From M1-B18 sp048264125 (GTDB lineage: Bacteria; Bacillota; Clostridia; Peptostreptococcales; Natronincolaceae), in NCBI GenBank assembly GCA_048264125.1, contig JBLXDM010000008.1, forward strand, positions 192,985 through 256,984: a stretch of DNA of 64,000 nt, given 5' to 3'. The position numbers and the translations under genes were made by a program. Shown here in pieces: positions 1 to 8,915 of this stretch. The notes below the pieces were generated by a model. That model saw only the letters and a program-made list of their open reading frames with translations. It did not search any database and was not told the origin of the DNA. Numbering within the stretch: position 1 is the stretch's first letter; each line of letters begins with the position of its first letter.

Positions 1-1
1 T

Positions 2-634
2 GTAGAGGTAGATGTCCTACAAAAGGATATGGTAATAGCTGCAAGAAATCAAATTCTAAAGGTATTCGGTACCATTGATATATTGATAAATGGAGCAGGT
101 GGCAACAGTCCTCAGGCCTCCACCGGCAATGATAAATCCTTTTTCGACCTGACGGTTGAAGGCATTCAACAGGTCTTAAACTTAAATTTCATGGGCACCG
201 TAATACCGACTCAGGTTTTTGGTGAGGTTATCGCAGAAAATAAAAAGGGAGTCATCATCAATATTTCATCTATGGCAGCCCACATCCCCTTAACGAAAAC
301 GATTGCCTACAGTGCTGCAAAGGCGGCTATATCTAATTTTACCCAATGGATGGCAGTGCATTTCAATCAGGAGTATTCAAAGGATATAAGGGTAAATGCC
401 ATTGCTCCTGGATTTCTGCTTACAAATCAGAACAAATACCTTCTTACTGATGAAGCAACCGGGGGACTGACGGAAAGAGGCAAAGCAATAATCGACGGAA
501 CGCCTATGGGAAAATTCGGCGCACCCGAGGACTTAATCGGAATTGTATTATTCCTGTGCTCAGACGCTGCATCCTTTATAAATGGCGCTATAATACCGGT
601 GGATGGGGCCTTCTCAGCCTTCTCCGGTGTGTAA
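2..634 (+). CDS. SDR-family oxidoreductase, mannonate oxidoreductase (fructuronate reductase)-like, 5' truncated by window edge
   Basis: The frame is open from the first bases, so the N-terminal Rossmann glycine motif lies outside the window. What remains shows the NGAGGNSP motif (the NNAG element of classical SDRs), a catalytic Ser in NISSMAAH, the YxxxK pair in IAYSAAK, and a C-terminal VDGAFSAFSGV. That C-terminus resembles the SDR type of D-mannonate oxidoreductase/fructuronate reductase in Bacillus and Thermotoga uronate pathways, NAD(P)-dependent cytosolic enzymes interconverting fructuronate and mannonate. Only 13 nt separate it from the LarA-family gene, so it is the upstream part of the same operon. 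The SDR assignment is secure; the substrate is inferred from the C-terminus and from the sugar-acid neighbours. Confidence 0.8.
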   Translation, partial: VEVDVLQKDMVIAARNQILKVFGTIDILINGAGGNSPQASTGNDKSFFDLTVEGIQQVLNLNFMGTVIPTQVFGEVIAENKKGVIINISSMAAHIPLTKTIAYSAAKAAISNFTQWMAVHFNQEYSKDIRVNAIAPGFLLTNQNKYLLTDEATGGLTERGKAIIDGTPMGKFGAPEDLIGIVLFLCSDAASFINGAIIPVDGAFSAFSGV

Positions 635-647
635 ATGAGGGATTAAG

Positions 648-1934
648 ATGAAAAACAAGTACCTGAGGGCAAAGAATAATAACGGAATAGCTAAAGGGGA
701 TATAGAGCAGGCAATAATTAAATATCTGGATGAGGTGGGGCCGGTTAAAAATATTTTAATACTGCCTCCCGATATCAGTCGCTTGAATTCCTATGCAGGG
801 CCCATAGTTCAGCTGCTTTACAAGCATTTAAAGGACAGTAAGGTAGATATCATGCCGGCATTGGGAACCCATACCCCAATGACTAAGGCTGAAATAGAAA
901 AAATGTATGGGGATATACCAGAGATGTGCTTTATCCACCACAATTGGAGAGAGGACACCATAAAGGTAGGTGAGGTTCCGGCTGAATATGTAGCCGAAAT
1001 ATCAAAGGGCTATATGAATACAAAAATAGATGTAGAGGTAAATAAAAGGCTTCTGGACCCCAAATACGATTTAATAATCTCCGTAGGACAGGTAGTACCC
1101 CATGAGATAGCCGGCTTTGCCAATTACACTAAAAATATTTTGGTGGGCTGCGGAGGCAGAAACATGATTAGCAAGAGCCATTATCTTGGTGCCTTGTATG
1201 GCATGGAGGCAATTATGGGCAGAGGGGATACCCCCGTCAGAAGACTGTATAACTATGGAGCCAACCAGTTTCTAAGTCATATTCCCTTAATATACATATT
1301 GACGGTAACAACAGTAGAGGCTTCTAAATTAAAGGTGGAGGCACTATCCATGGGTAATGGGGATGAGCTATTTGATGTAACCGCGTGGGTCAGTCAGGAA
1401 AAGAATCTCAGCTTTTTAGATCGGCCTATCAAGAAGGCAGTTGTATATTTGGACCCTGAGGAGTTTAAAACCACATGGATATGCAATAAAGCCATCTATA
1501 GAACAAGAATGGCCATAGCTGATGGAGGTGAGCTACTAATAATTGCTCCAGCCCTACATGGCTGTGGTGAGGATTTGGAGAATGATAGGCTTATAAGAAA
1601 GTACGGGTATATAGGTCGAGATAGGGTTTTAAAGGCAACAGAGGAGCATGAGGATTTAAAAGGCAATCTCTCAGTGGCAGCGCATCTGATCCATGGCTCC
1701 AGTGAGGGGAGATTTAAGATTACCTATGCTCCGGGGATTATGACAAAGGAAGAAGTGCTTTCCTTAGGCTATGACTACATGCCGCTGGAGGAGGCCCTGA
1801 ATGCATACGATATAGGCGGCTTAAAGGACGGCTTCAATGAGGTAATGGGTGAGGAAATTTTTTATATAAGTAATCCTGCTCTTGGACTTTGGACTACAAG
1901 AGACAGATTCGATAGGAAGAGTGAGGGGAGTTAA
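648..1934 (+). CDS. LarA-family nickel-dependent 2-hydroxyacid racemase/epimerase (candidate aldonate 2-epimerase)
   Basis: 428 aa, normal length for the LarA (DUF2088) superfamily, which uses the Ni-pincer cofactor made by LarB, LarC and LarE. Catalytic positions of lactate racemase can be read off: D42 and R45 (PPDISR), H75 (GTHTP), H152 and K162 (PHEIAGFANYTK), H178 (SKSHYLG). The H152-K162 and H152-H178 spacings (10 and 26) equal those of lactate racemase H174, K184 and H200; the Lys is the cofactor anchor. Family members act on lactate, malate and other 2-hydroxyacids, and one branch epimerises D-gluconate at C2. Beside a mannonate-type SDR, a sugar kinase and KDPG aldolase, a gluconate/mannonate-type epimerase is the likeliest role; that is inference. 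No larB, larC or larE is visible here. Confidence 0.85.
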   Translation: MKNKYLRAKNNNGIAKGDIEQAIIKYLDEVGPVKNILILPPDISRLNSYAGPIVQLLYKHLKDSKVDIMPALGTHTPMTKAEIEKMYGDIPEMCFIHHNWREDTIKVGEVPAEYVAEISKGYMNTKIDVEVNKRLLDPKYDLIISVGQVVPHEIAGFANYTKNILVGCGGRNMISKSHYLGALYGMEAIMGRGDTPVRRLYNYGANQFLSHIPLIYILTVTTVEASKLKVEALSMGNGDELFDVTAWVSQEKNLSFLDRPIKKAVVYLDPEEFKTTWICNKAIYRTRMAIADGGELLIIAPALHGCGEDLENDRLIRKYGYIGRDRVLKATEEHEDLKGNLSVAAHLIHGSSEGRFKITYAPGIMTKEEVLSLGYDYMPLEEALNAYDIGGLKDGFNEVMGEEIFYISNPALGLWTTRDRFDRKSEGS

Positions 1935-1937
1935 ACA

Positions 1938-3389
1938 ATGCTTATTCTAGTGTTAGAAGCATCAACGGCTTCAGCTAAGGCAATGCTGTATAAAAGCGGA
2001 GAAGGAATTATTGATACATTTATAACCAATTACTCTTCGGATGCCGGAGACACCATTACCTATGATGCAGACAAGATAATGATGGAGACTCTGAAGGCCG
2101 GTAAAAGATTATTAAATAAAAGTGGTATAGAGAAAGTAGATATAGTTGCAACCTGCAGTATTTGGAGCCACAGCCTGTTGCTCTTAGATAAGGAAAAACG
2201 GCCAATATCTCGATTAAGCACCTGGGCCGATACCACCGCAGCTATAACTGCTGAAAAATATAGAAAGGACCCGGTCCTTTTTACCTCCCTCTATAAGAGG
2301 ACCGGCTGTCCGATACACAGCACCTATACACTTTGGAAGTACATGCATGAGAAGGAGCTTCAAGTATATCCAAGTGCCGCCTTTATAGCTTCAATGCCAG
2401 ATTATTTGTTTTTAAAGCTCACAGGTGAGCTGGCGGTTTCCAAGAGCACAGCCTCGGCGGGTGGCTTTTTAAATCTACATACACTGGACTGGGATGAGGA
2501 GGCCCTAAGGCTGGCTGATATCAAGAGAGAAATGCTTCCAAGGCTGGTGGATTCAGAGTATATGGCCCCGCTGTCACAGGAGTCTGCTGAAATATTAGGT
2601 CTGAGGCCAGATATACCAGTTCTTATAACAGGAGCCGATGGATGTATGAATCAGCTGGCGGCCGGAGCCTTCAGCGACAATATAATGACTCTTTCAGTAG
2701 GCACCAGTGCCGCAATGAGAATATCAACCGACAAGCCTATACTGGCTGAGCATCCCTCCACCTGGTGCTATGTGGGAGTGGAGAATATGTGGATAGCAGG
2801 AAGTGCAACAGCCGGAGCAGGTAATTGTGTAGATTGGATAGGCAAGAGAATATTAGGCTTCAATGGTGGCATATCCCTGGATGATCTTGACAAGGGGGCT
2901 TCATTGGCTATGTACAAGGAAATTGCCCCAATATTTCTGCCATTTCTTGCAGGAGAACGTTGTCCCGGTTGGGATGATACCAAAACCGGAAACCTCTACG
3001 AGCTGAAGCTCAGCAATGATATTTATGACTTATATTATTCTGTATTGGAGGGCGTGCTGTTTAATCTAAAGCAATGCTATGAAATTACGGTTCCTATAGT
3101 AGGAAATCCACCGAAATTTATAAGCCTCTCTGGCGGGATAAAAAAGTCACCCTTTTGGTTGTCGATGGTGGCAACAGTCTTCGGCCTTCCCGTTTATGTA
3201 GATGAGCTGATGCATGCATCTATGCTGGGTACAGCCTACATGGCACAAAAATCCCTGGGGGAGCTGAAGTCAATTAAGGACATAAAGCCAATGCTGAACA
3301 GTAGTTCAAAACCCAAATTAGAAAAAAGCGAGTACTTTCAAAATAGGTTCGATAAATATCTAAGATACTATCATCTGGCCTCTCTATAG
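1938..3389 (+). CDS. FGGY-family carbohydrate kinase (gluconokinase/xylulokinase-like)
   Basis: 483 aa, typical FGGY length, starting 3 nt after the LarA-like stop. The N-terminal phosphate loop reads LVLEASTASAKAMLY: the usual acidic residue of this motif is Glu (E7) rather than Asp. The catalytic base region is TGADGCMNQLAAG (D234), followed by VGTSAAMR and the C-terminal LSGGIKKSPFWLSM signature of the second actin-like domain. FGGY kinases phosphorylate sugars or sugar acids in the cytosol. In this operon it could act on gluconate, 2-keto-3-deoxygluconate or another keto-acid before the aldolase; sequence alone does not decide. Family call is confident, substrate is not. Confidence 0.85.
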   Translation: MLILVLEASTASAKAMLYKSGEGIIDTFITNYSSDAGDTITYDADKIMMETLKAGKRLLNKSGIEKVDIVATCSIWSHSLLLLDKEKRPISRLSTWADTTAAITAEKYRKDPVLFTSLYKRTGCPIHSTYTLWKYMHEKELQVYPSAAFIASMPDYLFLKLTGELAVSKSTASAGGFLNLHTLDWDEEALRLADIKREMLPRLVDSEYMAPLSQESAEILGLRPDIPVLITGADGCMNQLAAGAFSDNIMTLSVGTSAAMRISTDKPILAEHPSTWCYVGVENMWIAGSATAGAGNCVDWIGKRILGFNGGISLDDLDKGASLAMYKEIAPIFLPFLAGERCPGWDDTKTGNLYELKLSNDIYDLYYSVLEGVLFNLKQCYEITVPIVGNPPKFISLSGGIKKSPFWLSMVATVFGLPVYVDELMHASMLGTAYMAQKSLGELKSIKDIKPMLNSSSKPKLEKSEYFQNRFDKYLRYYHLASL

Positions 3390-3419
3390 GTCCGGAAATA
3401 GTGAAAGGAGGTTTTACTG

Positions 3420-4391
3420 ATGAAAATATTGATAACACCTAAATCCTTTAAAAATTACAAGGAAAAAACGTATCCGATTATAGAAGGCCTAGGCTATGAA
3501 ATCATTGAAAATCAGGCAGGAAGAACCCTAACAGAGGAGGAGATCATAGAGATCGCTAAAGAAGGGGTTTGCGGCATCATCGTAGGGGTGGACCCTTTAA
3601 CGGAAAAAGTACTTTCAAGCCTTAAGGACCTAAGGGCTATATCTAAATATGGCGTAGGTATGGACAATATCGATCTGGCAGCTGCGGAGAGATTGGGAAT
3701 CAAGGTAAAAAATGCAGTGGGCAGCAATAATGTATCTGTGGCTGAGCTGGCGATTGCGCTAATGTTTGAGTCTGCCAGAAGGGTATCCCTTTTAAACAGC
3801 AATGTAAAGCAGGGCAGATGGGATAGGGTAAGTGGTATTGAGCTTACCAGCAAGGTGCTGGGGGTAGTCGGTGGAGGTCAGATTGGCAAAGAGGTTATGA
3901 TAAGAGGCAGAGGACTAGGAATGCAGGTTCTGCTCTATAATCCAAGCTATCGAGATAACGAATTTCTTGAAAAGCATAATATAGGCCTATGTCAGGACCT
4001 GGAGGAGCTTTTATGTAAGGCAGATATCGTGTCCTTGCATTGTCCACTGAAGCCAGAGACAAGGCATATGATAAATTCAGAGACCATCGCTAAAATGAAG
4101 CCTACTACTATACTAATCAATACCTCCAGAGGAGAATTAATCGATGAGGAGGCGCTTTATTCAGCCTTAAAGGAAAGAAAAATTGCCTTTGCAGCAGAGG
4201 ATGTTTTTTCAAAGGAGCCGCCTGAAGGTGACGAAAAGCTTTTGACCTTAGACAATTTTATACTTACGCCGCATGCAGGGGCCTTTACTAAAGAGGCAGG
4301 AGAAAGAATGGCGCTGTACTCAACAAACAATCTTATAGAAATGCTGCAGTACTTTGTGGTACAGGACAAACAATTGGAGGAGATAGGATGA
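3420..4391 (+). CDS. D-isomer 2-hydroxyacid dehydrogenase, phosphoglycerate-dehydrogenase-like
   Basis: 323 aa NAD(P)-dependent dehydrogenase. Rossmann motif GVVGGGQIGKE begins near residue 148; the family triad is R237 (NTSRGEL), E266 (FSKEPP) and H285 (TPHAGAF). The HCPLKPETRHMI segment is also diagnostic. It has no ACT domain, so it is probably not a biosynthetic SerA and more likely reduces or oxidises a 2-keto/2-hydroxy sugar acid (2-ketogluconate-reductase type). Its stop overlaps the next start by four bases (ATGA), implying translational coupling to the aldolase. A strong AGGAGG lies upstream of the ATG. Confidence 0.85.
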   Translation: MKILITPKSFKNYKEKTYPIIEGLGYEIIENQAGRTLTEEEIIEIAKEGVCGIIVGVDPLTEKVLSSLKDLRAISKYGVGMDNIDLAAAERLGIKVKNAVGSNNVSVAELAIALMFESARRVSLLNSNVKQGRWDRVSGIELTSKVLGVVGGGQIGKEVMIRGRGLGMQVLLYNPSYRDNEFLEKHNIGLCQDLEELLCKADIVSLHCPLKPETRHMINSETIAKMKPTTILINTSRGELIDEEALYSALKERKIAFAAEDVFSKEPPEGDEKLLTLDNFILTPHAGAFTKEAGERMALYSTNNLIEMLQYFVVQDKQLEEIG

Positions 4392-5035
4392 AGAAATGGG
4401 AGACAATCAATAAAATTGCAGCAACAGGCTTAGTGGCGGTAGTCAGAGCAGACAATGGTGATATGGCAGCAAAAATAGCCGAGGCATGTCTGGAGGGCGG
4501 TTTGACCGCCATTGAAATAACCTACACTGTTCCCGGAGCAACAGAAATAATTAGGGAGCTAAATGAAAAATACTACGGAAGAATGATAGTGGGGGCAGGA
4601 ACTGTCCTTGACCCTGAAACAGCCAGACTGGCCATATTGGCAGGGGCTCAGTATGTAGTTAGCCCTGCTCTGAACCCTGAAACCGTCCGCCTATGCAATC
4701 GTTATCAAGTGCCCTGCATGGCTGGAATCATGACCATCAGGGAGGCAATAGAGGCAATGGAGCTGGGGGTTGATGTACTGAAGGTATTCCCTGGTGAAAT
4801 ATATGGACCAAAGATTATTAAGTCAATTAAGGGACCTCTGCCTCAGGCAAATATGATGCCGACAGGAGGAGTTTCTCTGGAGAATGTTGGTGAATGGATA
4901 AAGGCTGGCGCCGTGGCGGTTGGTGCAGGCAGTCAGCTGATAGCCGGAGCAAAAACCGGGGATTATGCAGCTATAACAGCCTATGCCAGAGAAATGATTG
5001 AAAATATACGACTGGCAAGGGGTTCTAGGGCTTAA
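4388..5035 (+). CDS. eda: 2-dehydro-3-deoxyphosphogluconate (KDPG/KHG) aldolase
   Basis: 215 aa, the usual Eda length. Class I aldolase hallmarks are the catalytic E43 (TAIEITYT), the GAGTVLDPE segment, the Schiff-base K132 in LKVFPGE and the phosphate-binding MPTGGVSLEN. It cleaves KDPG to pyruvate and glyceraldehyde-3-phosphate, the exit of sugar-acid catabolism into glycolysis. It is coupled to the preceding dehydrogenase by an ATGA overlap. No dehydratase (uxuA, edd) appears in the window, so the step that makes the 2-keto-3-deoxy acid must be encoded upstream or elsewhere. Confidence 0.93.
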   Translation: MKKWETINKIAATGLVAVVRADNGDMAAKIAEACLEGGLTAIEITYTVPGATEIIRELNEKYYGRMIVGAGTVLDPETARLAILAGAQYVVSPALNPETVRLCNRYQVPCMAGIMTIREAIEAMELGVDVLKVFPGEIYGPKIIKSIKGPLPQANMMPTGGVSLENVGEWIKAGAVAVGAGSQLIAGAKTGDYAAITAYAREMIENIRLARGSRA

Positions 5036-5138
5036 AATATTTAATTTTAAAGCTGAATGATAAAGCTTTTAGGGGGTGAGGGCAGGACTATTGGTTTTTA
5101 AATAAATAAAACAAAAAAATATAAGGGGGAAGTTGATA

Positions 5139-6164
5139 ATGAAAAATTTAAAAAAATTGCTTATCCTGCTATTGACAATTGCATTGGTTATAACTACAGC
5201 TGTAGGCTGCTCACAGCCGGCAAGTGAAGAGGGTACTCCAGAGGAGACGCCACAAGAAACCTATGTTTTAAAGTTTAATCACGTATTGGCTGAATCTGAG
5301 CCCTTCAATGATGGCTTCCTAAAATGGGCAGATAATGTTAAGGCCAGAACAAATGGTGGCTTAGTTATCGAGGTATTCCATAGTGCTCAGCTGGGTGTTG
5401 AAGAGGATATAATCGAGCAATTAAAGAACGGTGCTAATGTAGGACAAAACACAGACTCTGCACGTTTAGGAATGTATGTGCCTGAGATCGCAGTAATGAA
5501 TGCACCATATTTTGTTGAGACAATAGACGATGTTGTTAAGCTAAATGAGCTGCCATCTATTCAACAGTGGAAGCAGGAGCTGGAGGAGGAGCATGGTATC
5601 AAAATATTATCCTTTAACTGGGTTCAGGGCTTAAGGCATATGGTTACAAATAAACCAATTAGAACTCCTGAGGACCTTAAAGGGCTTAGGGTTAGAACTC
5701 CCGGGGCACCTATCTGGCAGGAATCCATAAAAGCTATTGGTGCGACACCGGTTGCTTTACCCTTTGGTGAGGTTTATGTAGGTCTGCAGCAGGGTGCTAT
5801 AGACGGTGCCGACCTGGTTTATCGTAATGTAACAGGTGCAAAGCTTTATGAATCTGCTAAGTATATGAGCGAAACAGGTCATATCCTACTGATCAATTTC
5901 CAAATAATCAGTAAGGAGTTTTTTGACAGCCTTCCAAAGGAATATCAGGACATATTGGTGGAGGAATGTGATTTGGCAGGTATTGAAACCTCTAAGCTGA
6001 TGGAGGTAGAAACTGAAATGCTTAAAGAGGAGCTAGAGGCTAAGGGAATGACTATCGTGAAGGATGTAGACATGGAGGCCTTTAGAGCAGCCGGAGAAGC
6101 GGCATATGAGAGCTTAAACCTTACTGAGGTTAGGGATCAGGTATATAAAGAATTAGGAAGATAA
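5139..6164 (+). CDS. dctP: TRAP transporter substrate-binding lipoprotein (DctP family)
   Basis: 341 aa from the ATG at 5139, 9 nt after an AAGGGGG site; an in-frame TTG two codons upstream is less well placed. A signal peptide ends in the lipobox TAVGC (C24), as expected for a Gram-positive membrane-tethered binding protein. The family core is visible: LRVRTPGAPIW (R174/R176, the usual carboxylate-binding region), then LPFGEVYVGLQQGAIDGAD. The ligand is an organic or sugar acid carried by the TRAP porter encoded next. Position just after KDPG aldolase suggests it imports the sugar acid degraded by this locus. The 103 bp upstream contain a weak AAAGCT/AGCTTT hairpin but no promoter I can defend. 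Confidence 0.92.
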   Translation: MKNLKKLLILLLTIALVITTAVGCSQPASEEGTPEETPQETYVLKFNHVLAESEPFNDGFLKWADNVKARTNGGLVIEVFHSAQLGVEEDIIEQLKNGANVGQNTDSARLGMYVPEIAVMNAPYFVETIDDVVKLNELPSIQQWKQELEEEHGIKILSFNWVQGLRHMVTNKPIRTPEDLKGLRVRTPGAPIWQESIKAIGATPVALPFGEVYVGLQQGAIDGADLVYRNVTGAKLYESAKYMSETGHILLINFQIISKEFFDSLPKEYQDILVEECDLAGIETSKLMEVETEMLKEELEAKGMTIVKDVDMEAFRAAGEAAYESLNLTEVRDQVYKELGR

Positions 6165-6189
6165 CGATAGTGTAGCAAGGCAGGGTAAA

Positions 6190-6229
6190 GGGGGGCGGTA
6201 CCTGTTTTAGAAGTACTGGAGCCGTCCCC
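6190..6229 (+). promoter_or_regulatory. dctP-dctQ intergenic hairpin
   Basis: GGGG.GCGGTAC pairs with a downstream GTAC...CCGTCCCC arm in the gap between binding protein and permease. No U-tract follows, so it looks like an mRNA-stabilising or processing hairpin that could keep binding-protein mRNA above permease mRNA, not a terminator. Confidence 0.45.
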
Positions 6230-6252
6230 ACTTTCTTAAGTGAGGTGAAGGT

Positions 6253-6759
6253 ATGAAAAGGATATATGATTTTATAGGAAGGCTTGAATTGATAATTACA
6301 AAGGTTTCTTTGGGAACCTTAACTCTTTTGGTCTTTGCATCAGCAATTGCCAGAACCATTAAGCATCCCATAGCTTGGGCAGTTGATGCAGCTACCTTCC
6401 TGTTTGCATGGTGTGTATTTCTCAGCGGTGACATTGCGCTACGCAATGACAAGCTGGTTTCTATCGACTTATTTACTAAAAGATTGCCTAAAAAAGCACA
6501 GTTTTGCTTGCGGATTTTCAATGATTTACTGATAATTGTATTTTTAGCATTGCTGATAGGATATGGCTTTAAGCTTTCCTATACTACTAGGCTGAGGACC
6601 TTTCAAGGCATACCGGGCTTTAGCTATACCTGGGTTACCCTCAGTGTGCCTGTAGGAAGTATGCTTATGCTTATGACAACTGTTAAGAAAATCATAGGTA
6701 ATTTAAAATCCGGACCTAAGGGCTTAAAAAGTACCTCCGGCAGCAGTGAGGTAATGTAA
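6253..6759 (+). CDS. dctQ: TRAP transporter small permease (DctQ)
   Basis: 168 aa, normal for the four-helix DctQ subunit. Hydrophobic segments lie near residues 14-35, 45-62, 85-105 and 125-145. The AWAVDAATFLFAWCVFLSGD stretch is the characteristic DctQ motif (W..E/D..F.W..FLG). It partners the large permease in a sodium-driven importer. GAGGTGAAGG precedes the ATG. The gap to dctM is small, so the two are co-translated. Confidence 0.9.
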   Translation: MKRIYDFIGRLELIITKVSLGTLTLLVFASAIARTIKHPIAWAVDAATFLFAWCVFLSGDIALRNDKLVSIDLFTKRLPKKAQFCLRIFNDLLIIVFLALLIGYGFKLSYTTRLRTFQGIPGFSYTWVTLSVPVGSMLMLMTTVKKIIGNLKSGPKGLKSTSGSSEVM

Positions 6760-6795
6760 TATAGTCAATGTCTATTGACAGTAAGGAGGCGTAAT

Positions 6796-8079
6796 ATGTT
6801 AGTGGTCTTTATCCTATTTTTTGTTTTAATGCTGATTGGGATGCCTGTTGCCTTTGCAATTGGGATATCTGGAGCTATATTTTTTCTGCAGCAGCCAACT
6901 CTTGCATTCACCATCCCGGTTCAGCTGGTACTAACCCAGACCCAGAGCTTTGTGCTACTGGCCATACCCCTCTTCGTTTTTGCGGGAAATTTGTTGAATG
7001 AAACAGGGATTACATCCAGGTTAATGAAGCTGGCCTCAGTTTTAGCCGGGCATATGAGCGGAGGCTTGGCACAGGTAAATGTCGTGTTAAGCGCCCTGAT
7101 GGGAGGCGTTTCAGGCTCAGCTATTGCAGATGCCTCGATGCAGGCCAGAGTATTGGGCCCAACCATGAATGAAAAGGGCTACGCAAGGGGATTTTCTGCT
7201 GGTATTACTGGCTTTTCCTCATTAATCGTAACGGCAATACCTCCGGGAATCGGACTTGTACTATATGGCAGTATAGGCGAGGTTTCGATAGGAAGGCTTT
7301 TTGCTGCAGGTATAATGCCGGGCGTATTAATGACCATTTTGTTGATGTCAGGAGTAACGATTGTATCCAAAAAAAAGGGCTACACTCCGGAACGGGAACA
7401 GGCAACCCTAAATGAGATTTTCAATTCACTGATTGAGTGCATATGGTCCTTCCTATTCCCTATTCTACTGATAGTGGGCTTGAGATTCGGATTTTTCACC
7501 CCTTCGGAGGCAGGTGCCTTCGCTGTAGTCTATGCAATTGTTGTAGGTGTTTTGGCATATAGAGAGTTTACATGGGAAAAGCTGGTCAAGACATTGGAAT
7601 GCACTGTTATGGATATAGGGATGATTATGATGCTGATAGCCATGTCGGCGATATTCAGCTACGGGATAACCTGGGAGCGAATACCTCAGCAGATAGCGAC
7701 CTTTATGCTGGGCATATCCAGTGTTCCGTTGGTTTCTCTCTTGATAATCATGTTCTTTCTTATAATAGCAGGCATGTTTATGGATTCAACCGTATTGATA
7801 TTGCTGCTGACATCCATCCTAATACCTATTGCCAAACAGGTGGGGCTTGATTTGGTTCACTTTGGAATAATTCTTGTAATGACCCTAACCATAGGGCTGC
7901 TAACACCACCCGTCGGAATGGTTATGTATGTGGTCTGCTCGATATTTGACTGCTCCATAGAGGAGTATATGAAGGAAAGCAAGCTGTTTTTCATGGCGGT
8001 ATTGGTATTGATAGTATTGATTATACTGCTTCCTGACTTAGTATTATTTATTCCTAATATGATTTATGGCAAAGCATAA
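6796..8079 (+). CDS. dctM: TRAP transporter large permease (DctM)
   Basis: About 427 aa with 11-12 hydrophobic segments, standard for DctM. The start at 6796 has AAGGAGG six bases upstream; an in-frame TTG at 6775 would leave the ribosome site inside the coding region. Motifs include GMPVAFAIGISG, LLAIPLFVFAGNLL, GGVSGSAIADA and LTPPVGMVMYV, all typical of the channel-forming subunit. With dctP and dctQ this is a complete TRAP system inside a sugar-acid operon. Confidence 0.92.
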   Translation: MLVVFILFFVLMLIGMPVAFAIGISGAIFFLQQPTLAFTIPVQLVLTQTQSFVLLAIPLFVFAGNLLNETGITSRLMKLASVLAGHMSGGLAQVNVVLSALMGGVSGSAIADASMQARVLGPTMNEKGYARGFSAGITGFSSLIVTAIPPGIGLVLYGSIGEVSIGRLFAAGIMPGVLMTILLMSGVTIVSKKKGYTPEREQATLNEIFNSLIECIWSFLFPILLIVGLRFGFFTPSEAGAFAVVYAIVVGVLAYREFTWEKLVKTLECTVMDIGMIMMLIAMSAIFSYGITWERIPQQIATFMLGISSVPLVSLLIIMFFLIIAGMFMDSTVLILLLTSILIPIAKQVGLDLVHFGIILVMTLTIGLLTPPVGMVMYVVCSIFDCSIEEYMKESKLFFMAVLVLIVLIILLPDLVLFIPNMIYGKA

Positions 8080-8111
8080 GCAAAGTAGAGCTTTATAAGG
8101 AGGAGAAGAAC

Positions 8112-8870
8112 ATGAACTTTACAAGCAAAGTGGTGCTTATAACAGGTGCAGGTGCTGGCATAGGCAGGGCTACAGCCTTGAAATTTACTGAAGCAGGAGC
8201 TATCGTTGTGGTGAATTCAAGAACAGAGGGGTCTGGAAGGGAAACCCTGGCAATGATTCAAGCAAAGGGCGGAAAGGGTGCTTTTGTTCAAGGGGATGTT
8301 TCTGTAGCCCAGGATGCCGAGAGATTGGTTCAAGAGACGGTAAAGCTCTTTGGCAGGGTGGATGTATTGGTTAATAATGCAGGTATAGTACTGCCCGGCA
8401 GAGTAGACAACATGTCGGAGGAGGATTTTGAAAAAACCATGAGTGTGAATGTAAAGGGCACATTTCTAGTTTCTAAATATGCTATTTTGGAAATGAGAAA
8501 AAATGGCGGTGGCGTAATTGTAAATATCGGATCTGTTGCTGCCCTTAAGGGGATAGTGGACAGAAGTGCCTATAGTGCCTCAAAAGGTGCAGTAGTATCC
8601 CTGACAAGAGCCATGGCGGCGGATTATTTAAAGGAAAACATTAGGGTAAATTGTGTTTGTCCGGGAACCACAGAAACGCCCGCCCTTGTTGAAAAAATAA
8701 TGTCATCAGAGGACCCTGAGGCCACAAGAAGGCTATTTACAGAGCGACAGCCAATGGGGCGTTTAGGTAAGGATGAGGAAATTGCACAGGCTATATTATT
8801 TGCCTGCTGTGATGAAGCAGGCTTTATGAATGGTAGCTTTGTTACCATAGACGGAGGTATGACTATTTAG
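8112..8870 (+). CDS. SDR-family oxidoreductase (FabG/gluconate- or glucose-dehydrogenase-like)
   Basis: 252 aa classical SDR with all parts: cofactor loop TGAGAGIG (residues 11-18), NNAG (88-91), catalytic S141, Y154 and K158 (YSASK), and C-terminal NGSFVTIDGGMTI. The residues after the second strand (VVNSRTEG) include an Arg, which in classical SDRs often favours NADPH. It follows dctM by 32 nt, after AGGAGGAG, and so belongs to the operon. It probably interconverts a keto- and hydroxy-sugar acid; a fatty-acid FabG role is unlikely in this setting. The substrate is not determined. Confidence 0.85.
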   Translation: MNFTSKVVLITGAGAGIGRATALKFTEAGAIVVVNSRTEGSGRETLAMIQAKGGKGAFVQGDVSVAQDAERLVQETVKLFGRVDVLVNNAGIVLPGRVDNMSEEDFEKTMSVNVKGTFLVSKYAILEMRKNGGGVIVNIGSVAALKGIVDRSAYSASKGAVVSLTRAMAADYLKENIRVNCVCPGTTETPALVEKIMSSEDPEATRRLFTERQPMGRLGKDEEIAQAILFACCDEAGFMNGSFVTIDGGMTI

Positions 8871-8915
8871 GATGGAATAAAAGGCATGATAGCCAGAAAT
8901 AGAGGAAGTGATAAT

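Noticed and set aside
7572..7850. 92-codon plus-strand frame
   Set aside because: It lies in another frame wholly inside dctM and has no ribosome site.
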